Shown here in pieces: positions 16,270-26,186 of a stretch of 64,000 nucleotides of DNA. The stretch is taken from the NCBI GenBank assembly GCA_029247365.1, contig JAQWLJ010000014.1, positions 62,001 through 126,000 on the forward strand, in the 5' to 3' direction. The notes below the pieces were generated by a model. It was not told the origin of the DNA, ran no database searches, and saw only the letters and a list, made by a program, of their open reading frames with translations. Every line of letters starts with the position of its first letter. The stretch's first letter is position 1. Both the position numbers and the translations under genes were made by a program. Origin of the DNA: Acidimicrobiales bacterium (GTDB lineage Bacteria; Actinomycetota; Acidimicrobiia; Acidimicrobiales; Aldehydirespiratoraceae).

Positions 16270-19200
16270 ATGCATCTGAAGAACCTCACGCTGAAGGGCT
16301 TCAAATCGTTCGCCGATCGGGCGTCGATCGACCTCGAACCCGGGGTCACGGTCGTCGTTGGGCCGAATGGCAGCGGGAAGTCCAATGTCGTCGATGCGAT
16401 TGCGTGGGTACTGGGTGCACAGGCGCCGAGCGCTGTGCGATCGGGAAAGATGGACGACGTCATCTTCGCCGGCACCGTGGGCAAGGCGGCGCTCGGCCGC
16501 GCCGAGGTGTCGCTGACGATCGATAACCACAGCCGCACGCTGCCGGTCGAGTTCAACGAGGTGAAAATCACCCGCACCCTCTTCCGTACCGGAGACTCTG
16601 AGTACGCCATCAATGGTGTCCCTTGTCGGCTGCTCGACATCACCGAACTGCTCAGCGACGGCGGTGTCGGCCGCCAGCAGCACGTGATTGTTAGCCAGGG
16701 CCAGATCGATGGCGTGCTCAACGCCCGGCCTGAAGACCGTCGTGCCGTCATCGAGGAAGCCGCAGGTGTCCTCAAGTTCCGCAAGCGGAAGGAACGCGCC
16801 GAGCGACGGCTCACCGCAACAGATGGTGACCTGATCCGGGTGAAGGACCTGATGCGCGAGGTCCGCCGCCAACTCCGTCCGCTCGAGAAGCAGGCAGAAG
16901 CGGCTCGGCGTCACGGCGACCTCATCCAGGAGCTCACCGAGCTGCGTGTCCACCTTGCCGGTCGCGAGGTCGCCGAACTACGTGACAAGCTCCGCACCAA
17001 CGCCGAGTTCCGGAGTGAGCGCGTCGAGCTGGAACGGGCGACGCGCAGCGAGCTTGAACAGCTCGACGCCGCAGTATCCGCCGATGAGCGGGGATTGGCC
17101 GATCACGGTGGCGACGATCTCGGCGACACCCTCGTGCGGCTCGAGTCGATGCGCGAACGCGCTCGCGGTCTCAGCGCTGTGCTCGCCGAACGCCAGCGCG
17201 GGGTCGAACGTGATCGGTCGGCTTTCGCCGACCGAGCCGTGATCGCCAACCTCGAGGCCGAGGCCGCGCGCTGTCGGGTCGACCTCAAGGCCGTCATCGC
17301 CGAACTGGACGAGCTCACTCCTGAGCGGGACCGCCTCGCAACCGAAGAGGCGACACTTGCCGGCGACCGTGCCGCGTTCCGTGAGGAGTGGGGTGACGGC
17401 GTCCGTGTCCCGAGTGGCCAAGCGGCCGAGATGCGTGGCGAACTCGGTGCGCTCCGAGTCGCCATCGAGCGTGGAACGAGCGAGTCCGACCGGTTGCAGG
17501 CTCGGCTCACCGAGCTCGATCAGAAGCGCCAGGAACTTGAGGCATCGGCTGCGCAACGTCGCGCCGACCTCGGTGCGCTGCACGATGAGGAAGAGCCCGT
17601 TGTTGCGGCGCTCGAAGCAGCTGAGGCGGCGCGGGCCGCGGCCGACAATGCAGTCTCTCAAGCGCAGGCCGTGCAGGCAGACGCTGAGTCCGAGCATCAT
17701 CGCTGGGTGGCTCGGGCCGAGGCGCTCACGCTTGCCCTCGATGAGGCCCGGTCCCGCAGCGGCGCAGAGCGCCTCACCGATGTCGATGGTGTGCTCGGCA
17801 CTCTCCTCGACCTCGTGGCGGTCGACGAGGGTTGGGAAGCCGCCTTCGAGGCCGCGGCAGGCGACGCGCTAAGCGCTGTCGTTGTCGACGGTGCCGACAC
17901 CGCCCGCCAGGCGCTTATGGCACTGGCTGACGGTGATGCCGTCGGCGCTGTGCTCGCCTTGGGGATCGCAACGCAAACGGGGGGTCGAACGACAGGAAAA
18001 CAGTTCGTTCGTTCCCATGTCACTGGTTCCACCGAGGCGGTCGATGCTCTGCTCGATGGGCTCATTGGTGACGCGATCGCGGTCGATGGTGGTTGGGAAG
18101 CGGCCCTCGATGCCAGCCTCAGCACCCCCGGCCGGGTCACGGTGACCCGCCAGGGTGATCGTTTCGGTCTTGCCGGCTGGCGTATCGGCGTCGGAAGTTC
18201 TGGTGCGACTGGCGCAGCGCTTTCCGAAGCTGAGGAGCAGGTCGAGGTGACGGAGGCTCGCTGTGCCGACGTGGCTGATGCCACCACGGCGGCGCGAAGT
18301 GAGCTGTCTGAGCGCGCCGCCCGCGCCGGCGAGTTGACTCAGCGCCTCGACGCCATCGAGGCCGGCCTTGCCGCCGACGCCGACGCCCTCCAGCGCACTG
18401 ATGCCGATCGACGCGAGGTCACCACCGAGACCGATGCCCTCCAGTCCCGATTTGATGAGCTCTCGATGCGGCTCGAACGCGAGACAGCCCGTGTCACCGA
18501 GCTCGATATGCAGCTCCCGGAGCTCGAGGCGGCCGAAGAGGCGTCACTCGAAGCTGGTCGTCGCCTGGCCAAAGCGCGGGCCGAGATGGAGGAGCGCGCC
18601 GCGACAGTCGGCGCTCTGCGGTCCGATGTCGATGTTCGCTCGGCAGGTCTGAACGAACGGCATGCATCGCTGACCGCCCGGCTCGCCGGACTCGACGAAC
18701 GACTCGAACGAGACGCCGAGCAGCGGTCGGCCGCAAAGGGACAGCGGGTGGCACTCGATCGGCGGGCTGAGGTGCTCGCCAAGCTCGGCGCCGCGATTGA
18801 AGCCCGCACCTCGGTCGTCGATGTCCACCTCACCGAGGTGCGGGAACGTCGACGGGCCCAGTCCCGCGCGGCGCAAGCGATCGCTCAGCGGCTCGACGAT
18901 CTTCGCAGTCGTCGGGGTGAAGCCCAGAAGCAGCTCGAAGGTTTGCGCGCCGTGCTCGCGAAGGCTGAGGTCGAAGAGGCGGAGCTGCGGACGCGCCTGC
19001 AGGCCACCGTCGACCGCCTGCGCACCGACCACGATCTCGCCCCTGACGTTGCCGTCTCGGCGCCGTGCCCGGAGCTTTCCGATGGGGTCGAGGCTCGCCG
19101 CCGCGTCGAGATGCTTGAATCCGAGCTCGATATCATGGGTCCGGTCAACCCCCTGGCGCTCGAGGAATACCAGGCGTTGCAGGAGCGGCACACATTCTTG

Positions 19201-19749
19201 CAGGGCCAACTCGACGACATCCGTTCAACCCGCCGCGAACTGTCGAAGGTGATCGCCAGCATCGACGAGGAGATTGTCACCGTCTTCGCGTCGGCGTTCG
19301 CCGACGTGTCGGTGAACTTCACCCAGTTGTTCGAGACGCTGTTCCCTGGGGGCCAAGGCTCTCTGTCGCTCACGTCGCCCGAGGACTTGCTCAACACTGG
19401 CATCGAGATCTCGGCAAAGCCGTCGGGCAAGAACGTCAAGAAGCTCTCGCTGCTCTCGGGCGGTGAGCGCACGCTCACTGCGCTGGCGTTCCTCTTCGCC
19501 GTCTTCCGGAGCCGGCCCTCGCCGTTCTACGTGATGGACGAGGTTGAGGCTGCGCTCGACGACGTCAACCTGCACCGCTTCCTTTCGCTTGTCGAGGAGT
19601 TCCGTGCTGACGCGCAACTGCTCCTCGTCAGCCATCAGAAGCGCACGATGGAGGCAGCCGACTGTCTCTATGGCGTGTCGATGAAGTCGGGTGGCAGCAG
19701 TCGAGTCGTCAGTGAGAAGGTGGCGGAAGCCAAAGCCCCCGCAGCCTGA
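16270..19749 (+). CDS. smc: Chromosome segregation protein SMC
   Basis: 1159 aa, the full SMC plan. Walker A G-P-N-G-S-G-K-S lies at 31-38. Long coiled coils follow, with a hinge around 500-650 (from G-V-L-G-T-L-L-D-L-V). The C-terminal head has the signature L-L-S-G-G-E-R-T-L-T-A-L-A and Walker B Y-V-M-D-E-V-E-A-A-L-D-D. It is the ATPase of the SMC-ScpAB complex that compacts and segregates chromosomes. scpA and scpB are not in the window, and ftsY, often next to smc, is replaced by the accessory region. Confidence 0.97.
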   Translation: MHLKNLTLKGFKSFADRASIDLEPGVTVVVGPNGSGKSNVVDAIAWVLGAQAPSAVRSGKMDDVIFAGTVGKAALGRAEVSLTIDNHSRTLPVEFNEVKITRTLFRTGDSEYAINGVPCRLLDITELLSDGGVGRQQHVIVSQGQIDGVLNARPEDRRAVIEEAAGVLKFRKRKERAERRLTATDGDLIRVKDLMREVRRQLRPLEKQAEAARRHGDLIQELTELRVHLAGREVAELRDKLRTNAEFRSERVELERATRSELEQLDAAVSADERGLADHGGDDLGDTLVRLESMRERARGLSAVLAERQRGVERDRSAFADRAVIANLEAEAARCRVDLKAVIAELDELTPERDRLATEEATLAGDRAAFREEWGDGVRVPSGQAAEMRGELGALRVAIERGTSESDRLQARLTELDQKRQELEASAAQRRADLGALHDEEEPVVAALEAAEAARAAADNAVSQAQAVQADAESEHHRWVARAEALTLALDEARSRSGAERLTDVDGVLGTLLDLVAVDEGWEAAFEAAAGDALSAVVVDGADTARQALMALADGDAVGAVLALGIATQTGGRTTGKQFVRSHVTGSTEAVDALLDGLIGDAIAVDGGWEAALDASLSTPGRVTVTRQGDRFGLAGWRIGVGSSGATGAALSEAEEQVEVTEARCADVADATTAARSELSERAARAGELTQRLDAIEAGLAADADALQRTDADRREVTTETDALQSRFDELSMRLERETARVTELDMQLPELEAAEEASLEAGRRLAKARAEMEERAATVGALRSDVDVRSAGLNERHASLTARLAGLDERLERDAEQRSAAKGQRVALDRRAEVLAKLGAAIEARTSVVDVHLTEVRERRRAQSRAAQAIAQRLDDLRSRRGEAQKQLEGLRAVLAKAEVEEAELRTRLQATVDRLRTDHDLAPDVAVSAPCPELSDGVEARRRVEMLESELDIMGPVNPLALEEYQALQERHTFLQGQLDDIRSTRRELSKVIASIDEEIVTVFASAFADVSVNFTQLFETLFPGGQGSLSLTSPEDLLNTGIEISAKPSGKNVKKLSLLSGGERTLTALAFLFAVFRSRPSPFYVMDEVEAALDDVNLHRFLSLVEEFRADAQLLLVSHQKRTMEAADCLYGVSMKSGGSSRVVSEKVAEAKAPAA

Positions 19750-19780
19750 TCGCGGGCGGCCCCACGTGTAGGAGATCCGG

Positions 19781-20629
19781 ATGGACTTCGGGGTTTGCAT
19801 CTTCCCGACCGAGGATGCGATGCATCCAGCCGAGTTGGCCGTTGCGCTCGAGGAGCGCGGGTTTGAGTCGTATTGGGTGGCTGAGCACACGCATATTCCG
19901 GCCGAGCGTCGCAGCCCGTGGCCGGGTGGCGATGTGCTCCCACAGATGTACTTCGAGACGATGGATCCGTTCGTAGCGTTGACCGCAGCAGCGACGGCGA
20001 CAACGAACCTCAAGGTCGGCACCGGCATCTGCCTCGTGGTCGAGCGTGACCCGATCACCACCGCCAAGGAGGTTGCGTCGATCGACCACATCTCCGGAGG
20101 TCGCTTCCTCTTCGGGATCGGCGGTGGCTGGAACGCCGAGGAGATGGAGAATCATGGGACAGACTTCTCCTCCCGCTTTCAACTCATGCGTGAGCGCGTT
20201 GAAGCAATGAAGGCGATCTGGGCCGATGACCCAGCCGAGTACCACGGTGATCTCGTCGATTTCGACCCGATTTTCTCGAAGCCGAAGCCGACGCAGTCCC
20301 CGCATCCGCCAATTCACCTCGGTGGGTCGTCACCTCAGGGCCCGCGCCGCGCGGCCCGCTACGGCGATGGCTGGATGCCGATCAACGGACGTGGCGGCAC
20401 CATGCTCGAACACCTTCCGGTGCTGGCGGAGGAGTGCAAAAAAAACGATCGGGATATGTCCGAGATCGAACTGTCGCTCTACATGGCGCCGCCCGATAGC
20501 GAGTCGGCGAAGACTCACGAGGATGGCGGCGTGCAGCGCTTTATCTTCGGACTGCCGCCGGCTCCCGCCGACAAGGTCGTGCCGATTCTCGACCGCTACG
20601 CCGAGGTCATCTCGGCTGTGAACGGCTGA
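19781..20629 (+). CDS. LLM-class (F420-dependent type) flavin oxidoreductase
   Basis: A 282-aa luciferase-like TIM-barrel protein. Y-W-V-A-E-H-T-H-I-P, the long G-T-G-I-C-L-V strand and R-F-L-F-G-I-G-G-G-W-N-A-E-E-M match the actinobacterial F420-dependent subgroup. The substrate is unknown. It lies 31 bp after smc, with G-G-A-G-A upstream of ATG 19781. It marks the left edge of the accessory region. Confidence 0.85.
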   Translation: MDFGVCIFPTEDAMHPAELAVALEERGFESYWVAEHTHIPAERRSPWPGGDVLPQMYFETMDPFVALTAAATATTNLKVGTGICLVVERDPITTAKEVASIDHISGGRFLFGIGGGWNAEEMENHGTDFSSRFQLMRERVEAMKAIWADDPAEYHGDLVDFDPIFSKPKPTQSPHPPIHLGGSSPQGPRRAARYGDGWMPINGRGGTMLEHLPVLAEECKKNDRDMSEIELSLYMAPPDSESAKTHEDGGVQRFIFGLPPAPADKVVPILDRYAEVISAVNG

Positions 20630-20794
20630 GGGGCGCCGAGACCGCCGTCACCTGACCAGCGAACGTCACGTGGCGACGGTCGGCCCGCAGACGAGAGCGG
20701 GGGCGTCGTCTTTGTAGAGTGTTGTTCGGGCCTGCCGATGTGGCGACGCGTTCGTCCCTGCGCCCCGCACGTCAGCGTGCCGAGAGAGACTCCT

Positions 20795-20811
20795 GTTTCA
20801 CTCAGTGAAAC
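20795..20811. promoter_or_regulatory. 17-bp palindromic operator (probable IclR-family site)
   Basis: GTTTCACTCAGTGAAAC is a perfect 8+1+8 palindrome. It lies about 38 bp upstream of the TACCCT -10 (20849-20854) of the following flavoprotein, just above where a -35 would fall. The same sequence recurs with two changes at 28413-28429, next to iclR. The position favours activation; repression is also possible. Confidence 0.7.
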
Positions 20812-20848
20812 CATCCACTGAGCGGTACTCGCGACGGACTCGAGGGGC

Positions 20849-20854
20849 TACCCT
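20849..20854 (+). promoter_or_regulatory. Leaderless -10 element of the first flavoprotein
   Basis: TACCCT is followed by 6 nt and then ATG 20861, placing the predicted transcript start at or next to the start codon. Confidence 0.5.
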
Positions 20855-20860
20855 CCCGGC

Positions 20861-23311
20861 ATGCCACGCGTTCCAGGTCGCGCCCAGGTTGTCGTCATCG
20901 GCGGCGGAATCGTGGGTTGCAGCATCGCGTATCACCTCACCCGCCGCGATATTGCCGACGTCGTCGTCCTCGAGCAGAACACGCTCACGGCGGGAACCAC
21001 CTGGCATGCAGCTGGGCTGGTGAGCCAGCTCAAGTCGACCCATTCGCTCACCAAGTTGGCCACGTACTCTGCCCGATTGTTCGAAGAACTCGAGGACGAA
21101 ACCGGTCAGGCGACCGGTTACCGCACCCCTGGCTCTCTCAGCGTCGCCGACAACGAAGAGCGGTGGGAAGAGATCCTGCGCAGCGCCACGATGGCTGAAG
21201 GCGTCGGCGTCGAGACCCAAATCCTTGATCTCGACGAGGCGTCTGCGAAGTGGCCACACATGCGGACCGACGACCTCGTCGGCGCGCTCTACATCCCGCG
21301 CGACGGCCAGACCTCGCCGGTCGATACCACCATGGCGCTCGCCAAGGGGGCGAAGGCTCGCGGCGCGAAGATCATCGAGAACGTCGCCGTCACCCAACTC
21401 AAAGCCAGTAACGGACGGGTGACCGGGGTCGTCACCGAGCAAGGTGAGATCGAGGCTGAGATCGTCGTCCTCGCCACCGGCATGTGGACCCGCCACCTCG
21501 CCGCTCAGATGGGCGTGAACGTGCCGCTGCAGGCGTGCGAGCACTTCTACATCGTGACTGAGCCCGTAGAGGGTCTCGACCTCGGGACGCCGACGCTTCG
21601 CGACCCCGGGAACTACACCTACTTCAAGGAAGAGACCGGCAAGATTATGGCCGGCTTCTTCGAGCCTCGCGGCAAGATCTGGCGCACCGACGAAGTCCCC
21701 CGCGACTTCAGCTTCGCGAGCCTTCCCGAGGACTGGGAGCACGTCGGCCCGATCTTCGAGGCCGCCATGCACCGTGTGCCTGTCCTCGGTGAGGTTGGGC
21801 TGCAACTGTTCTTCAACGGCCCTGAGGCCTTTACCCCCGACGGTGTCTATTACATGGGCGAGGCCCCTGAGGTCGACAACTGCTACGTCGCCGCCGGCTT
21901 CAACTCGGTCGGTATTCAATCGGCTGGCGGCGTCGGGTGGGCGCTTGCTGATTGGATTGCTGACAAGCACCCACCGATGGATCTCAATTCGGTCGATATC
22001 CGCCGGGCCCAGCCATTCCAGGGCGATGTCGACTACCTCAAGAGCCGTATCTCCGAGAGCCTCGGTCTTCTCTACGCCATGCACTGGCCGTTCCGGCAGT
22101 ACGAGTCGGCACGCGGTATTCGCCTGTCACCGCTGCACGATCGGCTCGAAACGGCCAACGCCGTCTTCGGTGAAACTTCGGGCTGGGAGCGGCCGAACTG
22201 GTTCGCCGACGACGGCCAAGCCCGCGAGTACGAGTACTCGTACGGTAAGCAGAACTGGCACGAAAACATGGTCCGAGAGTGCATGGGGGTGCGGGAAGCC
22301 GTCGGCCTCTTCGACCAGACCTCGTTTGCAAAGTTCTGCGTCGAGGGACCCGATGCCCTTGAGCTTCTCAACAGCATCTCGGTCGCAAACATCGATGCCC
22401 CGATCCACAAAGCGATGTACACCCAATGGTGCAATCACCGGGGCGGTATCGAGGCCGATCTCACAGTCACTCGCATGAGTGAAGATGGCTTCTTCGTCGT
22501 TACCGCCGCCGCGGCCGAGAACCGCGATTGGACCTGGCTTCGCCGGGCCGCTGCAGGCAAGGACGTCACCCTCACCAATGTCACGCACGACTTTGTGATG
22601 CTTGGGGTGATGGGCCCCAACAGCCGCAAGATGCTGTCGGAGCTCACCGAGGCCGACCTCTCCAACGAGGGATTCCCATTCGGTTGGAGCAAGCGCATCG
22701 AGATCGCTGGGCAGACGTGCCTCGCGCTGCGGATGAGCTATGTCGGTGAACTCGGCTGGGAGCTTTACACGCTCAACGACCATGCCGGTGCGGTCTACGA
22801 CGCGGTGGTCAAAGCGGGTGAGCAGCATGGGCTTGTGCTCGCGGGTTACCACGCGATGAACTCGCTACGTCTCGAAGCCGGCATGCGTCACTGGGGTCAC
22901 GACATCACCGACGAGGACACGCCGCTCGAGGCAGGGCTCGGCTTCGCAATCGACTGGGACAAGGAGACCTTCGTCGGCCGCGACGCGCTCCTCGCGCAGA
23001 AGGATCAGCCGCGCACAAAGCGGCTGATTCAAATCCGGATCGAGGATCCTGACCTGCTGACGTACCATGACGAGCCGCTCTACCGAGATGGTGTCGTCGT
23101 GGGTCGAACCTCGTCGTCGATGTGGTCAGCCACCCAAGATCGCTGCTGCGCGATGGGGTACGTCGAGCACCCTTCCGGTGAAGCGGTCACCAAGGCCTGG
23201 CTTGATGCCGGCGCGTGGGAGACCAACATCGGTGGCCGCCGTGTTGCGGTGTCGACCTCGATCCGTTCGTGGTACGACCCTCAGAACCAGCGACCACACC
23301 TCGAGGGCTAG
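20861..23311 (+). CDS. Dimethylglycine/sarcosine dehydrogenase-like flavoprotein (DAO-GcvT), paralogue 1
   Basis: 816 aa. The N-terminal DAO domain has G-G-G-I-V-G at 14-19 and T-T-W-H-A-A-G-L, where H49 is the residue that carries covalent FAD in dimethylglycine dehydrogenases. A FAO_M linker (about 375-430) and a folate-binding GcvT barrel (about 435-805, with G-V-M-G-P-N-S-R and Y-V-G-E-L-G-W-E-L) follow. Such enzymes oxidise an N-methyl group and pass formaldehyde to tetrahydrofolate. The palindromic operator upstream links it to the iclR unit 7 kb away. The substrate is not proven. Confidence 0.85.
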   Translation: MPRVPGRAQVVVIGGGIVGCSIAYHLTRRDIADVVVLEQNTLTAGTTWHAAGLVSQLKSTHSLTKLATYSARLFEELEDETGQATGYRTPGSLSVADNEERWEEILRSATMAEGVGVETQILDLDEASAKWPHMRTDDLVGALYIPRDGQTSPVDTTMALAKGAKARGAKIIENVAVTQLKASNGRVTGVVTEQGEIEAEIVVLATGMWTRHLAAQMGVNVPLQACEHFYIVTEPVEGLDLGTPTLRDPGNYTYFKEETGKIMAGFFEPRGKIWRTDEVPRDFSFASLPEDWEHVGPIFEAAMHRVPVLGEVGLQLFFNGPEAFTPDGVYYMGEAPEVDNCYVAAGFNSVGIQSAGGVGWALADWIADKHPPMDLNSVDIRRAQPFQGDVDYLKSRISESLGLLYAMHWPFRQYESARGIRLSPLHDRLETANAVFGETSGWERPNWFADDGQAREYEYSYGKQNWHENMVRECMGVREAVGLFDQTSFAKFCVEGPDALELLNSISVANIDAPIHKAMYTQWCNHRGGIEADLTVTRMSEDGFFVVTAAAAENRDWTWLRRAAAGKDVTLTNVTHDFVMLGVMGPNSRKMLSELTEADLSNEGFPFGWSKRIEIAGQTCLALRMSYVGELGWELYTLNDHAGAVYDAVVKAGEQHGLVLAGYHAMNSLRLEAGMRHWGHDITDEDTPLEAGLGFAIDWDKETFVGRDALLAQKDQPRTKRLIQIRIEDPDLLTYHDEPLYRDGVVVGRTSSSMWSATQDRCCAMGYVEHPSGEAVTKAWLDAGAWETNIGGRRVAVSTSIRSWYDPQNQRPHLEG

Positions 23312-23636
23312 CCCAAACCGGTCACCAACATCGGGCTTGGTGCCTCGCGTTCCACGTCAGTAGTCACGCTGCCATAGCGCACTCGACCGGGCCTGCGACG
23401 GGCAGGCGACGCCATAACGACGACGCCAGCAAGGTGGGCACGTGCCTTTTCGAGCGTCGCTTGGCTTGGCTTGGACCAGGCGACGATGCCCACAAGGACG
23501 GCAGGGGCCTTCATTTCGCACCAGTGCGCCCCTCGTGCGCGCAGCAGGCTGGTCTTCGACGACTGCGACCAGCGCTTCTGGCTGCGGCCAAGTCCGACGG
23601 TCCCGACAAGTCGTCGGGCCGGAGTACGGTCCGCTG
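23312..23636. other. Intergenic stretch without a convincing gene
   Basis: 325 bp between paralogue 1 and the lipoprotein gene. Open frames exist on both strands but lack family resemblance and start signals. The left edge has GGGCTAGCCC (23305-23314), a 10-bp palindrome spanning the stop codon. The right edge holds TACGGT (23625-23630), the probable promoter of the lipoprotein. Confidence 0.5.
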
Positions 23637-24965
23637 GTGCGATTTCTCCCGATCGGCCTTGCACTGACGCTTAGCGTCCTTACCGGTAGCTGCACATCGG
23701 TAAGCCCGGAGGAGCTTGAAGCCCGCTTCTCGGAACCGACCACGACCGTCACCGAGCAGGTGGCGCCGTCGTCCACCTCGAGCCTGCCGCCGACAGACGA
23801 CAGTGGAAGCTCGACCACGACCGTCCCGGGACCCGTGGTTCCCCCTGCACTTGGCGATGACTTAGCGGGCTCTCTTGCTATCGGCGGAGCCCGCAATCTG
23901 ATCATCACGGACCCATCCGGCGGCCCCACCGCAAGCTTCCCCACTGCGGGTGTATCGGTGACCCAGCCGACGTGGTCGCGTGAGGGGGCGAACATCATTG
24001 CGACCGCGCTCGGTGAGCCGGTCACGACGGTGGCGGTCCGCGACGGTGAGGTCACGGTCCGGCCTGCCCAGCGGCCGTACTTTTTTTATTCCTGGAGCAC
24101 CGACGGCAGCTACATCGCAGCCCTCGGACCTGGCCCCCTCGGGACGTCGCTCGACATCCTTGGCCCTGACGGTGTGCCGGTCACCGATGACAGCCTCGAC
24201 GCGGCCAGCTTCTACCTGGCTTGGGAACCCGGCGGAGGAGATGATCTCGTTATTCACCGCGACCGCTCACTTGAGCTGGTGCGCGATCCCAGCGACCTCA
24301 CGAGGGTTGAACCAATCGGCGAACCTGGCCAGTCGTTCCTTGCGCCAGCATGGGTTCCGGGCACGCGGCAGATCTTGATCGTCGAGGAGACAGCGGAGGG
24401 TGGCCGGCTCGTCCTCCTTGATGTCGACACGTTGGCGTCTGATGACCTGGGACCGGTTGATGGTTCGATCGGTATCTCGGTATCGCCCGACGGACGCCAA
24501 GCCGTACTCGCCCATGCTGTCGGTGCGACGGGAGGGGGCGATGCTGCAGTGAGCTTCGTGCAGCACGAGGTGACTGCGTCGACCGAAATCATTGACCTCG
24601 AGACCGGAGAGCGAACGCCGATCTCCGAGGAGCTTTCGATCTGGACCGAGTGGTCACCCGATGGCACCAAGGTCGCTCTGATGCAGCCCAGCGCCCAGCT
24701 CGACGGCGCGACGTGGGCGATATGGGACGGCGACGTGATGACTCGCCTCGAACCCTTCCGACCGACGCTCGCGTTCTTCCGGAACTACGTCTTCTTCTCG
24801 TGGCAGTACACCGAGTCGCCCCGGATCTGGTCACCTGATAGCGATGCGATCGTCTATGCCGCCCAGGACGAGCTCGGTAACAGCATCCAGGTGCGCGAGA
24901 TAGATGGCGATGGTCCGGTCCGGGTCAGTGGCGGTGAGGTCGCGTTCTGGTCGCCCGGTCGATGA
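23637..24965 (+). CDS. Secreted lipoprotein with beta-propeller (TolB/WD40-like) repeats
   Basis: 442 aa from GTG 23637, which follows TACGGT by 6 nt. The first residues are a lipoprotein signal peptide with lipobox L-T-G-S-C at about 15-19. A Thr/Ser/Pro-rich linker follows. The remainder has repeated propeller-type strands (S-P-D-G-R-Q-A-V, S-P-D-G-T-K-V-A, S-P-D-S-D-A-I-V), as in TolB/PD40 domains. Probably anchored outside the membrane as a binding or sensing protein; the ligand is unknown. Confidence 0.75.
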   Translation: MRFLPIGLALTLSVLTGSCTSVSPEELEARFSEPTTTVTEQVAPSSTSSLPPTDDSGSSTTTVPGPVVPPALGDDLAGSLAIGGARNLIITDPSGGPTASFPTAGVSVTQPTWSREGANIIATALGEPVTTVAVRDGEVTVRPAQRPYFFYSWSTDGSYIAALGPGPLGTSLDILGPDGVPVTDDSLDAASFYLAWEPGGGDDLVIHRDRSLELVRDPSDLTRVEPIGEPGQSFLAPAWVPGTRQILIVEETAEGGRLVLLDVDTLASDDLGPVDGSIGISVSPDGRQAVLAHAVGATGGGDAAVSFVQHEVTASTEIIDLETGERTPISEELSIWTEWSPDGTKVALMQPSAQLDGATWAIWDGDVMTRLEPFRPTLAFFRNYVFFSWQYTESPRIWSPDSDAIVYAAQDELGNSIQVREIDGDGPVRVSGGEVAFWSPGR

Positions 24966-25100
24966 GAGGTTGCATCAGCCCCGTCATCATCGTCTGACGG
25001 TCTGCTGCGACGACCAAGCCGTTGGCGAGTTCGCCTTCATCGGCAATATCGCAGATCGGCGGGAAGGGGTCTCCCTCGCCTCTGGGCCCGAACGCTGGGG

Positions 25101-26186
25101 CTAGTCGAACACGATGACGCTGCGGGCCACCTCGCCGGCCCTCATGGCGGCAAATGCGTCGTTGATCTCGTCAAGTTCGACGCGACGGCTGACCATGGTG
25201 TCGAGGGGGAGCTTGCCATTGAGGTAGAACTCGACGAGCTGCGGCATGTCCTCGCGGAATCGGTTCGAGCCCATGTTCGAACCGGTCAAGGTCTTCTCCA
25301 TCAGCAGCGCTTCTGCATCGATCTCGAGCTTTTGGCCCTGCGGCACCATGCCGATGACGACGGCGGTGCCGCCATACCGGACCATCTCGTAGGCCTGCTC
25401 GGAGGTCTGCTTGAGCCCAACTGCCTCGAAGGCATAGTCGCTTCCTCCGCCGGTCAGTTCTCGCACCGCGGCGACTGGATCGGTGGTCGACGCGTCGATC
25501 GTGTGCGTGGCGCCGAATGTCGCCGCCATCGTGAGCTTCGCAGCAGTGAGGTCGACCGCGATCACGGTGCCTGCACCGGACAAGGCAGCGCCGTTGATAG
25601 CGGACAAGCCGATACCGCCGCAGCCGATCACGACGACGGATGCGCCGACGGGAATCCGTGCGGTGTTGGTCACGGACCCGAAGCCCGTCATGACGGCACA
25701 CCCGATGAGGGCGGCACGGTCGAGCGGCATATCGGGACGGACCTTCACGCAGGCCCGCTCGTGAACGAGCATCTGCTCGGCGTAGGAACCCAGGTTGTAT
25801 AGCTGCGTGAGGGGCTCACCGTTTTGGGAGAGCCGGGGCGCGGTACCGCTCGTCCGCCACGTCTCCGTGCTCTCGCACAGCACGGGACGGCCTGCGGTGC
25901 AGTTGCGGCACACGCCGCAAAACGCGGACATGCAGGTGATCACGTGGTCGCCGGGCTGAACGTAGCCGACCCCGTCACCGACCGCCTCGACGACTCCAGC
26001 CGACTCGTGGCCAGGCACGCACGGAAGGTCGGTGGCGTAGAAGCCATCGATGAAATGCAGGTCGGAGTGACAGACCCCGGCTGCGGCGGTGCGAATGAGC
26101 ACTTCGCCTGCTGCTGGGGCGTCGATGTCTACTGCTTCGATCGTGACCGGCTGGCCCACTTCTCGGAGAATGGCAGCGCGCATCAT
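25101..26186 (-). CDS. Zinc-dependent alcohol dehydrogenase (MDR family)
   Basis: 361 aa. Catalytic-zinc ligands lie in G-V-C-H-S-D-L and G-H-E-S-A-G-V. Structural-zinc cysteines lie in C-G-V-C-R-N-C-T-A-G-R-P-V-L-C. The Rossmann motif is G-C-G-G-I-G. It resembles class III/NDMA-dependent and thiol-adduct formaldehyde dehydrogenases, which would fit disposal of formaldehyde from demethylation, but that is inference. ATG 26186 overlaps the amidase stop (ATGA). It is the last gene of the probable iclR-amidase-adh transcript. Confidence 0.85.
   Translation of the reverse strand: MMRAAILREVGQPVTIEAVDIDAPAAGEVLIRTAAAGVCHSDLHFIDGFYATDLPCVPGHESAGVVEAVGDGVGYVQPGDHVITCMSAFCGVCRNCTAGRPVLCESTETWRTSGTAPRLSQNGEPLTQLYNLGSYAEQMLVHERACVKVRPDMPLDRAALIGCAVMTGFGSVTNTARIPVGASVVVIGCGGIGLSAINGAALSGAGTVIAVDLTAAKLTMAATFGATHTIDASTTDPVAAVRELTGGGSDYAFEAVGLKQTSEQAYEMVRYGGTAVVIGMVPQGQKLEIDAEALLMEKTLTGSNMGSNRFREDMPQLVEFYLNGKLPLDTMVSRRVELDEINDAFAAMRAGEVARSVIVFD

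Noticed and set aside
20798..22084. 428-codon minus-strand frame
   Set aside because: Antisense to flavoprotein paralogue 1, which has intact FAD and folate motifs.
23357..24055. Minus-strand frame covering the 23.3-23.6 kb gap
   Set aside because: It continues antisense through the lipoprotein gene; the Cys/Arg-rich sequence matches no family.
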